Source: Thalassospira tepidiphila MCCC 1A03514 (lineage in GTDB: Bacteria > Pseudomonadota > Alphaproteobacteria > Rhodospirillales > Thalassospiraceae). Taken from it: a stretch of 64,000 nt of DNA. Shown here piece after piece: positions 17,306 through 26,598 of this stretch (positions are counted from its first letter, which is position 1; every line of letters begins with the position of its first letter). The notes under the pieces are model-generated. The model saw nothing but the letters and a program-made list of their open reading frames with translations, was not told the origin of the DNA and made no database searches. The position numbers and the translations under genes are program-made. The stretch spans positions 177,374 through 241,373 of the forward strand of contig NZ_JPVZ01000006.1 of NCBI RefSeq assembly GCF_001662875.1. The letters are read 5' to 3'.

Positions 17306-19207
17306 TTAACGCCGATTGATCCCAAGCCGGGCCATCCGGCGATAAAGCGTGTTGCGCCCGATGCCCAGCGCCTTGGCGGTGTTGCTGATGTGCCATTGCT
17401 GATCATCAAGGACTTGGCGCAGGGCATCGGCCTCGGCCCGTGCGATGGTCTGGCCCGGCGATGGCGGCGCTGTATCCTGCATTGCAACGAAATCATCGGG
17501 CAGATGATGGGGTTCAATCACCCCGTCTTCGGCAAAGACCGCGGCATATTGCAAAACATTGATCAGTTCGCGCACATTGCCCGGCCAGCGGTGAGCCGTC
17601 AAAAGTGCCAGAACATCATCACTGCATGCGACATAGTCGTCCGACAACGCTGCCAAAAGCCGCCCGATCAGATCCGCCAGATCACTGCGTTCACGCAACG
17701 GCGGCACCGCAAGGCGCGCCCCCTTGATGCGATAAAGCAGGTCTTCGCGGAATTTTCCCTCGGCCGCCGCCGCATTCAGATCGACATTGCTGGCACAGAT
17801 CAGGCGGAAATCGACCGGCACGGACTTCGTACTGCCAAGCGGCTCGACCGTGCGGCTTTCAAGCACACGCAGCAATCGGCCTTGGGCGGCCAGCGGCATA
17901 TCGCCGATTTCATCGAGAAACAGCGTGCCACCATTGGCTTCTCGGATGCGGCCGCCAAAACCATCGCGTGCCGCGCCGGTAAAGGCACCACCGGCATGAC
18001 CAAACAGTTCGTTTTCAATCAGTCCTTCGGGAAGGGCGGCACAGTTGATCGCAACAAAGGCCTTTGATTTGCCAAGGGTGGCATCATGAATGTGGCGGGC
18101 CAGATATTCCTTGCCGCTGCCGGTTTCCCCCGACATCAGAACATTGATATCGCGCGCATGAAGCCGCGTGCCGATTTCAAAAATGCGCCGCAACGCGGCG
18201 TCCTTGTCCGGGATATCAGTCGTGCGTCGGGCTGGCAGGGATGACGCCTTGCGCGCCACCGGTGTTGAACGCCCGACATAACGGCGGCGCATACGTTGCG
18301 GTATGGTGACACTGCCAAACAAAACACCACCGCCCGCGATATTAAGCGGGGTTGCCGATGGTCCCTGCCCGTCCGGGCTTGCCAGTTTGGCAATCAGATT
18401 GTCGACATCCATCTCGAACATATCGGCGATATCGGCGGAATTATCACATGCCGCCAGAATGCGCCGCGCAGTCGATGTCGCCCCGCTGATCGAACCATCT
18501 GGCGCAATCGAAATCATCGCATCGCGGGTTGATCCGACATGACGGGCATCGGGATGCAGATGGACAATCACATCACCGGCGCGTTCATCAAAAAACAGGA
18601 TACGTTCAAGCGCATCGGCATAATCGGCCACCATGCCGCGCACGCGCAGGCAATCGGGGCGTTTGATGTCTTCGCGGACAGCCGATACATCCAGGACCGA
18701 GCATACCTTGCCATCGGGATCAAACACCGGTGCAGCAGTACAGGTCAGAACCGAATGCTGGGCCAGGAAATGTTCATCCTTGTGGATGGTGATCGGGCGG
18801 CCTTCGACGATGCAGGTGCCAATGCCATTGGTACCTTCGCGTTCCTCGCTCCAGACCGCACCGGGCAGAAGGCCGTTGGTGCGAAACGATGGCAAAAGCG
18901 AATGGGCCGCAACACTATCAAGGATCACACCGCTATTGTCGGTCAGAAACACCGCATAGCCGGATGCATCAATCTTGCGATACAGCGTGCGCACAAGGTC
19001 ATGGGCATGGTGATAAAGCCGCCCGTTGCGATCACGCAATTGCCGGGTCTGGCTTTCAGATATGACTTCGGGACGGCGCAGGGTGTCATGAGCCAGACCA
19101 AAGCGTTGTTCACACCGTTGCCAGCTTTCAAGCACCGCACGATTTTGCGCCCCGCCGCTGAGCTGCAGGGCTGCTTCTATCCGTCCGCCGGGAATGTTTC
19201 CTGACAT
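17306..19207 (-). CDS. Sigma-54-dependent activator, AcoR type
   Basis: About 633 residues. An N-terminal GAF-type sensory region of the AcoR group (GYAVFLTDNSGVILDS, GTNGIGTCIVEGRPITIHKDEHF) is followed by an AAA+ domain with Walker A (GETGSGKE), the sigma-54 contact loop GAFTGA and Walker B (GGTLFLDEIGDM), and ends with a Fis-type helix-turn-helix (NTAKALGIGRNTLYRRM). ATG at 19207 has GGGAGAT upstream; a more distal ATG at 19282 has none. Divergent from the aldehyde dehydrogenase operon, whose sigma-54 promoter it very probably activates, presumably in response to an alcohol or aldehyde. Confidence 0.93.
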   Translation of the reverse strand: MSGNIPGGRIEAALQLSGGAQNRAVLESWQRCEQRFGLAHDTLRRPEVISESQTRQLRDRNGRLYHHAHDLVRTLYRKIDASGYAVFLTDNSGVILDSVAAHSLLPSFRTNGLLPGAVWSEEREGTNGIGTCIVEGRPITIHKDEHFLAQHSVLTCTAAPVFDPDGKVCSVLDVSAVREDIKRPDCLRVRGMVADYADALERILFFDERAGDVIVHLHPDARHVGSTRDAMISIAPDGSISGATSTARRILAACDNSADIADMFEMDVDNLIAKLASPDGQGPSATPLNIAGGGVLFGSVTIPQRMRRRYVGRSTPVARKASSLPARRTTDIPDKDAALRRIFEIGTRLHARDINVLMSGETGSGKEYLARHIHDATLGKSKAFVAINCAALPEGLIENELFGHAGGAFTGAARDGFGGRIREANGGTLFLDEIGDMPLAAQGRLLRVLESRTVEPLGSTKSVPVDFRLICASNVDLNAAAAEGKFREDLLYRIKGARLAVPPLRERSDLADLIGRLLAALSDDYVACSDDVLALLTAHRWPGNVRELINVLQYAAVFAEDGVIEPHHLPDDFVAMQDTAPPSPGQTIARAEADALRQVLDDQQWHISNTAKALGIGRNTLYRRMARLGINRR

Positions 19208-19365
19208 AGACGCTATCTCCCTTGTGTCGGTGTTTTTGCCATTGTTTTGGCCCGGATTTTTCCGGTGCGTGACTTTTGCCACAGCCGATCACAGGCCAAA
19301 TCGTAACACATTTGACGTCCCCCACGCCAAACAGTTTCGCCCGCCAAATCCGGCAAAACCGTGAG

Positions 19366-19383
19366 TGTTCCATTTTTGGAGCA
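19366..19383. promoter_or_regulatory. Candidate upstream activating site of the AcoR-type regulator
   Basis: Near-perfect dyad TGTTCC-N6-GGAGCA, about 150 bp upstream of the predicted start of transcription, with another TGTTCC at 19401. The distance suits a sigma-54 enhancer. Confidence 0.4.
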
Positions 19384-19503
19384 ATTTGTGCCAATCGCCC
19401 TGTTCCAGTCATGCCGATGGCACAAAACCCGCGGGTCAACAGGGAACGCTCAACCATCTGAAAAACAGGTTCTTTCTGACAAACCGCCATCGAATTCGGC
19501 AAG

Positions 19504-19518
19504 TGGCACGACCTTTGC
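19504..19518 (+). promoter_or_regulatory. Sigma-54 (-24/-12) promoter of the aldehyde dehydrogenase operon
   Basis: TGGCACGACCTTTGC matches the sigma-54 consensus (TGGCAC, then TTGC with the GG-GC spacing) exactly. It lies 66 bp ahead of the ATG and next to a divergent sigma-54 activator gene. Confidence 0.9.
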
Positions 19519-19583
19519 GGGTAACGGATCGTCATAATCAAAAATGCGGGCGGCAAATCGCCCGTTATCTCGGAGGAACCCAA

Positions 19584-21104
19584 ATGATCTACAAGAATCC
19601 AAATGACTCTGGCAGCAAGGTCAGCTTCAAAACCCGCTATGAAAACTTCATTGGCGGTGAATGGGTGGCCCCTGCAAAGGGTCAGTATTTTGAAAATGTC
19701 TCGCCGGTAAATGGCAAACCGTTCTGCGAAGTCGCACGTTCCAGCTCTGCAGACATTGAAAAGGCCCTTGATGCCGCACATGCCGCCTTCCCGGCATGGG
19801 GCAAGACCTCGGTCACGGAACGGGCCAACATGCTCAACAAGATTGCTGATCGTATGGAAGCCAATCTTGAAATGCTGGCCGTCGCCGAAACCTGGGACAA
19901 TGGCAAGGCGGTGCGTGAAACGCTGGCAGCCGACATTCCACTCGCCATTGACCATTTCCGCTATTTCGCAGGCGCCATTCGTGCGCAGGAAGGCTCGCTT
20001 GGCGAGATTGACGACAACACGGTTGCCTATCATTTCCACGAACCGCTTGGCGTGGTCGGTCAGATCATTCCATGGAACTTCCCGATCCTGATGGCGGTCT
20101 GGAAACTGGCCCCGGCCCTTGCCGCGGGGAACTGCGTGGTTCTGAAACCGGCCGAACAGACCCCGGCATCGATCTGTGTGCTGCTGGAACTGATTTCCGA
20201 TCTGATCCCGGCGGGTGTGGTCAACGTTGTTCAGGGCTTTGGCGTGGAAGCCGGCAAGCCGCTGGCACAAAGCAACCGTGTGGCCAAGGTCGCCTTTACC
20301 GGTGAAACCACCACGGGCCGCCTGATCATGCAGTATGCATCGGAAAACATCATTCCGGTGACCTTGGAACTTGGTGGCAAGTCGCCCAACATCTTCTTTG
20401 AAGACATCATGGCGGCGGACGATGATTTCCGCCAGAAAGCCGCCGAAGGCATGGCAATGTTTGCCCTGAACCAGGGTGAAGTTTGCACCTGTCCGTCACG
20501 CGCGATCATTCAGGAAAGCATCTATGACAAGTTCATGGACAGCGTTCTGTCGCGTATTGCCAACATCAAACAGGGCAACCCGCTTGATACCGACACCATG
20601 ATGGGTGCTCAGGCATCGACCGAACAGATGGAAAAAATCATGTCCTATCTGGATATCGGCAAACAGGAAGGTGCCGAAGTCCTGTGTGGCGGTGACAAGG
20701 CCGATCTGGGTGGCGATCTTTCGGATGGTTTCTATATCCAGCCGACCATCTTCAAGGGCCATAACCGCATGCGGATTTTCCAGGAGGAAATCTTTGGCCC
20801 GGTCGTATCGGCAACCACGTTCAAGGACGATGCCGAGGCGCTTCATATTGCCAATGATACGCTGTATGGCCTTGGGGCTGGTGTCTGGACGCGTGATGCC
20901 AACCGTTCATACCGCTTTGGTCGTGATATCAAGGCCGGTCGTGTGTGGACCAACTGCTATCACCTCTATCCAGCGCATGCGGCCTTTGGCGGTTACAAGC
21001 AGTCGGGCATCGGGCGTGAAAACCACAAGATGATGCTGAACCACTATCAGCAGACCAAGAACCTTCTGGTTTCCTACGATCCGAAACCGATGGGCTTCTT
21101 CTGA
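19584..21104 (+). CDS. NAD-dependent aldehyde dehydrogenase, AldB/ExaC type
   Basis: A 506-residue aldehyde dehydrogenase. Seen: NAD-binding PWNFPILM and FTGETTTGR, catalytic Glu in LELGGKSPN, and the catalytic Cys in [10 protein letters not shown], a motif with a second Cys that marks the AldB/ExaC/acetaldehyde dehydrogenase-II branch. It probably oxidises acetaldehyde or related short aldehydes. ATG at 19584 follows CGGAGGAA. First gene of an operon with a DUF779 protein, from the sigma-54 promoter at 19504. Confidence 0.94.
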   Translation: MIYKNPNDSGSKVSFKTRYENFIGGEWVAPAKGQYFENVSPVNGKPFCEVARSSSADIEKALDAAHAAFPAWGKTSVTERANMLNKIADRMEANLEMLAVAETWDNGKAVRETLAADIPLAIDHFRYFAGAIRAQEGSLGEIDDNTVAYHFHEPLGVVGQIIPWNFPILMAVWKLAPALAAGNCVVLKPAEQTPASICVLLELISDLIPAGVVNVVQGFGVEAGKPLAQSNRVAKVAFTGETTTGRLIMQYASENIIPVTLELGGKSPNIFFEDIMAADDDFRQKAAEGMAMFALNQGEVCTCPSRAIIQESIYDKFMDSVLSRIANIKQGNPLDTDTMMGAQASTEQMEKIMSYLDIGKQEGAEVLCGGDKADLGGDLSDGFYIQPTIFKGHNRMRIFQEEIFGPVVSATTFKDDAEALHIANDTLYGLGAGVWTRDANRSYRFGRDIKAGRVWTNCYHLYPAHAAFGGYKQSGIGRENHKMMLNHYQQTKNLLVSYDPKPMGFF

Positions 21105-21176
21105 TCCGATCCTCTTCACAGCCGGACGCGAGACTAACCTTGCGTCCGGTCGCCTTTCGCAAAGAAGGAGGTGACA

Positions 21177-21578
21177 TTGACTGGATCAGAAAACGCGCCT
21201 GACAGGGTGGTTGCGACAGATGCCGCAATTGAACTGATCAGGAAGCTCAAGGATATCCACGGGCCGGTGATGTTTCATCAGTCCGGGGGCTGTTGCGATG
21301 GCAGTGCGCCGATGTGCTTTCCCGACGGGGAATTCAAAACCGGTGATCAGGACGTGTTGCTGGGCGAGATTGAAGGCAGTCCATTTTATATCGGGCGCGC
21401 ACAGTTCGAATATTGGCGTCATACCCAACTGATCATTGATGTGGTCGACGGGCGTGGCGGCATGTTTTCGCTGGAAGGGCCGGAAGGCAAACGCTTCCTG
21501 ACCCGATCGCGCATCTTTAGCGACGATGAATGGAACGCGCTTAAGGCGCATGAAGAAAAGGCACCAATCACGGATTAG
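21177..21578 (+). CDS. DUF779 family protein
   Basis: About 133 residues with the conserved Cys-rich stretch FHQSGGCCDGSAPMCFPDGEF typical of DUF779, a family regularly found next to AldB/ExaC-type aldehyde dehydrogenases; function not established, and the Cys cluster suggests metal or thiol chemistry. A very strong ribosome site (AAGGAGGTGA) ends at 21174, so TTG at 21177 is the likely start rather than the overlapping GTG at 21171. It is co-transcribed with the dehydrogenase, 72 bp after its stop. Confidence 0.85.
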   Translation: MTGSENAPDRVVATDAAIELIRKLKDIHGPVMFHQSGGCCDGSAPMCFPDGEFKTGDQDVLLGEIEGSPFYIGRAQFEYWRHTQLIIDVVDGRGGMFSLEGPEGKRFLTRSRIFSDDEWNALKAHEEKAPITD

Positions 21579-21711
21579 CAAAGCCAACGCGTTGCGATCC
21601 CGGATCTACCCGGGCGTTTCGTTTCCGACATCTCCTCCCACGGTGTCCACCCCAGCGAAACGCCATAAGAAGCTGCCAGCTTATCCGGCGCATGTGCGGC
21701 TTCTTCCTCCT

Positions 21712-21752
21712 TGCCCGCTGCTTCCCCCCTTTTATGGCAGCGGGCATTTTTT
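21712..21752 (+). terminator. Rho-independent terminator after the DUF779 gene
   Basis: Stem TGCCCGCTGC (21712-21721) with GCAGCGGGCA (21737-21746), then TTTTTT. It touches the stop codon of the converging yeiH-like gene. Confidence 0.8.
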
Positions 21753-22755
21753 ATGCCAGCACCACAAGCACCAATCCCGAAAGGGCACAGAGAAACATCA
21801 GCGACAACAGGGCCGCCATCACCACCCGCCCGCCAACATGCAGGACATTGCGGATATCGACACTCAACCCAAGGGCCGCCATGGCAAGGATGGTCAGGAA
21901 GGACGAGGTCGTTTTGATCGGCGCGCGGGCAATATCGGGGATCAGGTCAAACGAACAGGCCCCCATCATGGCGATAAAGCCGATAATGAACCACGGCACG
22001 ACCTGGGCAATCGGAAGCTTCGTTTCACGTGCCCGACCGCCAATCACGGCCAGCGCAAAGATCACCGGCCCCAGCATTAGAACCCGGATCAGTTTGACCA
22101 GGGTTCCGACCTGAACCGCAAGGGTGCCGGCCGGGGCGGTTGCCGCCAGAACCTGCGGCACGGCGTAAACCGTGAGGCCCGAAAAAATCCCATATTGGGT
22201 TGCCGACAATCCCAACCCGGCATGAAGCATCGGCAGGACAAAGACAAACAGCACACCGAGAACGGCGGTAAAGGAGATCGAGGCGGCCACATCATCTGAT
22301 TGCGCCTCAATCACTGGCGCGGTTGCCGCAATTGCCGAATTGCCACAGATCGAATTGCCGCACGCCACCAGCATCGAAAGATGGTTGGAAAGACCAAGCG
22401 CGCGCCCGATGTGATAGCTGACAAACAGGCTAATACAGACGACCGCGATGATGGCCGCAACCAACCCGCCCCCGGCCGACCCGATGGCCTGCGCGCTGAT
22501 CGATGCGCCCAGCAACACAATGGCGATTTCGAGCACCGTCTTGGCGCAAAACCGCACCCCGGCGATATAGCGCGGGGCCAGACCAAACACGGATCGCATC
22601 ACCACCCCGATCAGAATGGCAAAGACCAAACTTTCCACCCAGCCACGCCCGAACAACATACGCTCCGCATGTTCGGCCAGCTTGGCGGCAAGTGCGACCA
22701 AGATGGTCACGGCAAGCCCGGGCAGGATCGGTTTGAGGTGGCTGTTAAAAAACAT
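21751..22755 (-). CDS. YeiH family putative sulfate exporter
   Basis: A 334-residue, highly hydrophobic membrane protein with about ten membrane segments of the YeiH (UPF0324) family. Family hallmarks seen include LVFAILIGVVMRSVFG, VLEIAIVLLGASISAQ and ACGNSICGNSAIAATAPVI. Members are predicted exporters of sulfate or related anions. Divergent from a LysR regulator, as in the yeiE-yeiH pair of enterobacteria. Confidence 0.88.
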   Translation of the reverse strand: MFFNSHLKPILPGLAVTILVALAAKLAEHAERMLFGRGWVESLVFAILIGVVMRSVFGLAPRYIAGVRFCAKTVLEIAIVLLGASISAQAIGSAGGGLVAAIIAVVCISLFVSYHIGRALGLSNHLSMLVACGNSICGNSAIAATAPVIEAQSDDVAASISFTAVLGVLFVFVLPMLHAGLGLSATQYGIFSGLTVYAVPQVLAATAPAGTLAVQVGTLVKLIRVLMLGPVIFALAVIGGRARETKLPIAQVVPWFIIGFIAMMGACSFDLIPDIARAPIKTTSSFLTILAMAALGLSVDIRNVLHVGGRVVMAALLSLMFLCALSGLVLVVLA

Positions 22756-22811
22756 GATTTTCCTGTGTTTTGATCACATCCGGAAAATCTCATGCCCAAC
22801 CATTTACTTCC

Positions 22812-22840
22812 ATCGAATAAAAATTCATATTTCATTCGAT
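22812..22840. promoter_or_regulatory. LysR-type operator between yeiH and its regulator
   Basis: Perfect inverted repeat ATCGAAT-N15-ATTCGAT in the 109-bp divergent spacer, well placed for a LysR-family regulator controlling both genes. Confidence 0.55.
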
Positions 22841-22864
22841 TAAATTGAAGGGTCGAGCATAACC

Positions 22865-23761
22865 ATGATGACACTCGAACAGCTTCAGATCTTTGTCGCG
22901 GTTGCCGAACGCGAACATCTGACCCGCGCGGCCGAGGCCATTGGCCTGACGCCATCGGCCGTCAGTTCCTCGATCAAGAACCTTGAAGGCTTTTATGGTG
23001 TGGCGCTGTTTAACCGGGTGGGACGGCGGATTGAACTGACACAGACAGGGCGATTGTTCCTTGATGAAGCCAAATCAACACTGGCCCGTGCGCGGGCGGC
23101 AGAACTGACGCTGGCTGAACTGGGCGGCATGCAGCGCGGGGAGCTTAATGTTTATGCCAGTCAGACGATTGCCAGTTACTGGTTGCCGCCCTTCCTGATG
23201 AAATTCCATGATCAGTATCCCGGCATCGAAATCCGCCTGACGATTGGCAACACCAAAACCGTTTCGGACGCCGTGCGTGGCGGGGCGGCTGATATCGGCT
23301 TTATCGAAGGCGACATTGATGAACCGGCATTGGCCAAACGCGAAGTCGCCGAAGACGCCCTGGTGATTGTTGTGTCGCCCAAACACCCATGGGCCAATGG
23401 CCGGGCGCTGAGCCCGCAGGCGCTTGTCACCCAGACCAACTGGATCCTGCGCGAAGCCGGTTCAGGCACCAGATCGGAATTTGAAACCGCCTTGCGCGAC
23501 CTAGGTGTTGATCCCGCGCGCCTGCGCACCGCACTCGTCCTACCCAGCAACGAGGCCGTCATTACCGCCGTTGAAAACGGCATCGCCGCCACCGCCGTTT
23601 CGCAATTCGCGGTCAGCTCGCTGATCGCCCAGGGCCGCCTTGCGCGTGCAAACTTCCCGATCCCGCCGCGCAAATTCATGGTGCTGCGCCACAAGGAACG
23701 CCAGCAAACGCAAAGTTCGCTGGCACTTGAAAAACTGTGCCTTTCGCCCCCGAAAACCTAA
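22865..23761 (+). CDS. LysR family transcriptional regulator, YeiE-like
   Basis: A 298-residue LysR regulator: N-terminal winged helix (LTRAAEAIGLTPSAVSSSIKNLE), then an effector domain of the CysB/YeiE branch (ELNVYASQTIASYWLPPFLMKF, REAGSGTRSEFE). It probably controls the divergent exporter gene and itself, likely in response to a sulfur compound by family analogy. A second ATG lies one codon later. Confidence 0.9.
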   Translation: MMTLEQLQIFVAVAEREHLTRAAEAIGLTPSAVSSSIKNLEGFYGVALFNRVGRRIELTQTGRLFLDEAKSTLARARAAELTLAELGGMQRGELNVYASQTIASYWLPPFLMKFHDQYPGIEIRLTIGNTKTVSDAVRGGAADIGFIEGDIDEPALAKREVAEDALVIVVSPKHPWANGRALSPQALVTQTNWILREAGSGTRSEFETALRDLGVDPARLRTALVLPSNEAVITAVENGIAATAVSQFAVSSLIAQGRLARANFPIPPRKFMVLRHKERQQTQSSLALEKLCLSPPKT

Positions 23762-23967
23762 ATCGCAACAATCGAATTTAAAAATATTCCAAGTGTAAAT
23801 TGCGCATTCGCAATGCAGCATTTTGGGGGCGGTTCTAATGGTCGGTCTGACAGGGCAACCTGTGCATGCGCCACCCGAAACCGACACATGCATCCGTCAA
23901 AGGGCACTTCCGATCGCGGAAGATGCAGAGTTGTCCCGAGGCTTCGCCACCTTAGAGGACCCTGCCA

Positions 23968-25356
23968 ATGCTTGATGCAGAACTATTGGCGCGCATACAG
24001 TTTGCCTTTACCGTCTCGTTCCACATTATCTTCCCGTCCTTTACCATCGGGCTTGCAAGCTTCCTGTTCGTGCTCGAAGCCCTGTGGCTGCGCACCAGGG
24101 ATGAGACCTATCTTTCGCTTTACAAATTCTGGATGAAAATCTTTGCTCTGGCCTTTGGCATGGGCGTCGTATCCGGGATTGTCATGTCCTATCAGTTCGG
24201 CACGAACTGGGGACCGTTTTCCGAATTTACCGGCGGTGTGATCGGCCCGCTTCTGGCCTATGAGGTACTGAGCGCCTTCTTCCTTGAGGCCGGGTTCCTT
24301 GGCATCATGCTGTTTGGCCTGAACCGTGTCGGACCGAAGCTGCACTTTACGGCCACCACTATGGTTGCGATTGGCACGCTTTTCTCGGCCTTCTGGATTT
24401 TGTCGGCCAATAGCTGGATGCAAACGCCTGACGGCTATGTGATCGAAAATGGCCGGGCGGTGGTGTCAAGCTGGATCGATGCGATTTTCAATCCGAGCTT
24501 CCCGTATCGGCTGGTGCATATGGTGCTGGCGGCTTACCTGACCACCGCCCTTGTGGTTGGTGCGGTTGGCGCATGGCATCTGATGCGTGATCGCGAAAAC
24601 CGGGCGGCGAAAATCATGTTTTCCATGGCAATGTGGATGGCGGCCATCCTTGGCCCGATCCAGATCTTTGCCGGTGATTTGCACGGGCTTAATACCCTTG
24701 AACATCAGCCCGCCAAAGTGGCCGCGATGGAGGGGCATTTTGAAACCCGCGAAGGCGCGCCCCTGATCCTGTTTGGCATGCCCGACATGGAAGAAGAGGA
24801 AACCAAATATGCACTCGAAATTCCCAAGCTGGGGTCGATGATCCTGACCCATGAATGGGACGGCAAGATCACCGGTCTTAAGGACTTCGCACCCGAAGAC
24901 CGCCCGAACGCGGCAATTGTTTTCTGGACGTTTCGTATCATGGTCGGGCTGGGTGTTTTGATGGCACTTCTGGGCATGGCCAGCGTCATCGCACGTCTGC
25001 GCAAGAAGCTTTATAGCTGTGGCTCTTTGCATCGCTTTGCCCTTCTGATGGGACCAAGTGGCTTTGTTGCCATTCTGGCCGGCTGGTTTACCACCGAAGT
25101 CGGGCGGCAGCCCTGGGTGGTCTATGGCCTGATGCGGACATCCGAGGCCGGGTCGCCCGTCGCCCCGACCGCCATTGCCGGATCGCTGATCGCCTTTGTG
25201 GTGGTTTATGCCATCGTGTTCGGGGTCGGCACGGCCTATATCCTGCGCGCCATGGTCAAGGACCCGCGTAGCGCCCACATCCCTGAAGAAACTGAAATCT
25301 TGCGGGCCGGTGGTCGCCAATCGACCGCCGCACATCCGCCCGTGGCAGGAGAATGA
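23968..25356 (+). CDS. cydA: Cytochrome bd-type quinol oxidase subunit I, CioA type
   Basis: A 462-residue subunit I with nine expected membrane segments, carrying haems b558, b595 and d. Seen: the haem ligand His near the N-terminus (SFHIIFPSFTIGLASF), the EVLSAFFLEAGFLGIMLFG helix, the quinol loop, and GRQPWVVYGLMRTSEA. The quinol loop is short, as in cyanide-insensitive oxidases (CioA). It takes electrons from quinol and reduces oxygen to water. First of three overlapping genes. Confidence 0.94.
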   Translation: MLDAELLARIQFAFTVSFHIIFPSFTIGLASFLFVLEALWLRTRDETYLSLYKFWMKIFALAFGMGVVSGIVMSYQFGTNWGPFSEFTGGVIGPLLAYEVLSAFFLEAGFLGIMLFGLNRVGPKLHFTATTMVAIGTLFSAFWILSANSWMQTPDGYVIENGRAVVSSWIDAIFNPSFPYRLVHMVLAAYLTTALVVGAVGAWHLMRDRENRAAKIMFSMAMWMAAILGPIQIFAGDLHGLNTLEHQPAKVAAMEGHFETREGAPLILFGMPDMEEEETKYALEIPKLGSMILTHEWDGKITGLKDFAPEDRPNAAIVFWTFRIMVGLGVLMALLGMASVIARLRKKLYSCGSLHRFALLMGPSGFVAILAGWFTTEVGRQPWVVYGLMRTSEAGSPVAPTAIAGSLIAFVVVYAIVFGVGTAYILRAMVKDPRSAHIPEETEILRAGGRQSTAAHPPVAGE

Positions 25357-25358
25357 TC

Positions 25359-26351
25359 ATGGATTATCAACTGATCTGGGTTCTGCTGATTGCTGTTGCC
25401 GTCTTTGCCTATGTCACGCTGGATGGCTTTGACCTTGGCATCGGCATCCTGTTTCCGTTCATCAAAAGCCCGAAAAATCGCGGCCGGATGATGAATACCG
25501 TGGCCCCGGTGTGGGACGGCAATGAAACCTGGCTGATCCTCGGCGGGGGTGGACTTTATGCCGCCTTCCCGCAGGCCTATTCATTGCTGATGACGGCCTT
25601 TTACATTCCGGTCTTTGCCATGTTGCTCGCGCTCGTTTTCCGTGGTGTGGCGTTTGAGTTTCGGTTCAAAAGCAAGAACCACCAGAAACACTGGGACTTT
25701 GCCTTTTCGGCCGGATCGATCATTGCCGCCGCCATGCAAGGTGCGATGCTGGGCGGCTTTATCGAAGGCATTGCCGTTGAAAACGGACGTTTTGTGGGCG
25801 GTGCGTTTGATTGGTTGAGCCCGTTTTCGGTGTTCTGTGCCACGGCGGTTGTCGTCGGCTATGCCCTGCTCGGTACCGGCTGGCTGATCATGAAGATGGA
25901 AGGCGATTTTCAGGGCAACCTTCGCCGCCTTGCCAAACCAGCCGTGATCTGGATGGCGGCCAATCTTGGCGTGGTGTCGCTGATGACGACCTATGTCAAC
26001 CCGGCCTACGCCCAGCGCTGGTTTGAATTGCCAAACATACTGTATCTCGCCCCCATTCCGCTTGTGACGGTCGGTTTGCTCTATTGGCTGTGGCATGCGG
26101 TCAAGAAGCGTGAAAAGACGGTGTTTGGCATCACGCTTGGCATTTTCTTCCTCAGTTATCTTGGCTTCGGGATCACGCTTTATCCCAATATCGTGCCGCC
26201 GATGATCACCTTCCGCGATGCAGCCGCACCGGAAAACAGCCTTGCATTCATGCTGGTGGGGGCTGTGGTTCTGCTGCCGATCATTCTGGGCTATACGGCC
26301 TATGCCTATTGGGTATTTCGCGGCAAGACCGGAGATGAGGGGTATCACTGA
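25359..26351 (+). CDS. cydB: Cytochrome bd-type quinol oxidase subunit II, CioB type
   Basis: A 330-residue subunit II, membrane-spanning throughout, with the conserved opening YVTLDGFDLGIGIL and GNETWLILGGGGLYAAFP. Two starts are possible: ATG 25353, overlapping the cydA stop (ATGA), or ATG 25359, which is better spaced from AGGAG at 25347. I use the second. It forms the oxidase heterodimer with the upstream subunit. Confidence 0.93.
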   Translation: MDYQLIWVLLIAVAVFAYVTLDGFDLGIGILFPFIKSPKNRGRMMNTVAPVWDGNETWLILGGGGLYAAFPQAYSLLMTAFYIPVFAMLLALVFRGVAFEFRFKSKNHQKHWDFAFSAGSIIAAAMQGAMLGGFIEGIAVENGRFVGGAFDWLSPFSVFCATAVVVGYALLGTGWLIMKMEGDFQGNLRRLAKPAVIWMAANLGVVSLMTTYVNPAYAQRWFELPNILYLAPIPLVTVGLLYWLWHAVKKREKTVFGITLGIFFLSYLGFGITLYPNIVPPMITFRDAAAPENSLAFMLVGAVVLLPIILGYTAYAYWVFRGKTGDEGYH

Positions 26352-26485
26352 TGGCCAGCATCAAATCACCTCTCAAATCCCCAAAAGCCCGCAGATGGCT
26401 ATGGTTTGTCGGCCTTTATGTCGGCGGGGTTGTCGTGCTTGGTGCCGCATCACTTTTGCTGCGCGCCCTGATGGGGCAGGCATGA
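26351..26485 (+). CDS. Small membrane protein of the bd oxidase operon (DUF2474-like)
   Basis: A 44-residue protein whose ATG overlaps the cydB stop (TGATG). A basic N-terminus (SPLKSPKARRW) is followed by one membrane helix (LWFVGLYVGGVVVLGAASLLLRAL). Size, position and the W..R..W pattern fit DUF2474, a small family found after CioB-type subunits; it may play the role that CydX has in E. coli. It is short and easily missed by automatic annotation. Confidence 0.78.
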   Translation: MASIKSPLKSPKARRWLWFVGLYVGGVVVLGAASLLLRALMGQA

Positions 26486-26557
26486 CCATGACCATGCACA
26501 TGCCCTGACGAATGCATACTCCCGTGACCTGCTTCATACCCCCGACAGCAGGTCTCT

Positions 26558-26597
26558 ACCCGGCAGCACTCCCCACCCGCTGCCGGGTTCTTTTTTG
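26558..26597 (+). terminator. Rho-independent terminator of the cydAB operon
   Basis: Stem ACCCGGCAGC (26558-26567) with GCTGCCGGGT (26579-26588), then TCTTTTTT. Confidence 0.85.
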
Positions 26598-26598
26598 C

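Noticed and set aside
19128..20270. Minus-strand frame of 380 codons across the sigma-54 promoter and dehydrogenase
   Set aside because: It would cover a perfect -24/-12 promoter and the start of a well-supported gene, and encodes no recognisable domain.
23838..23974. Short leader frame ahead of cydA, ending just inside its start
   Set aside because: It is open for about 45 codons and overlaps the cydA ATG, but the sequence (MVGLTGQPVHAPPETD...) has no family features and no good ribosome site. Chance is as likely as a leader peptide.
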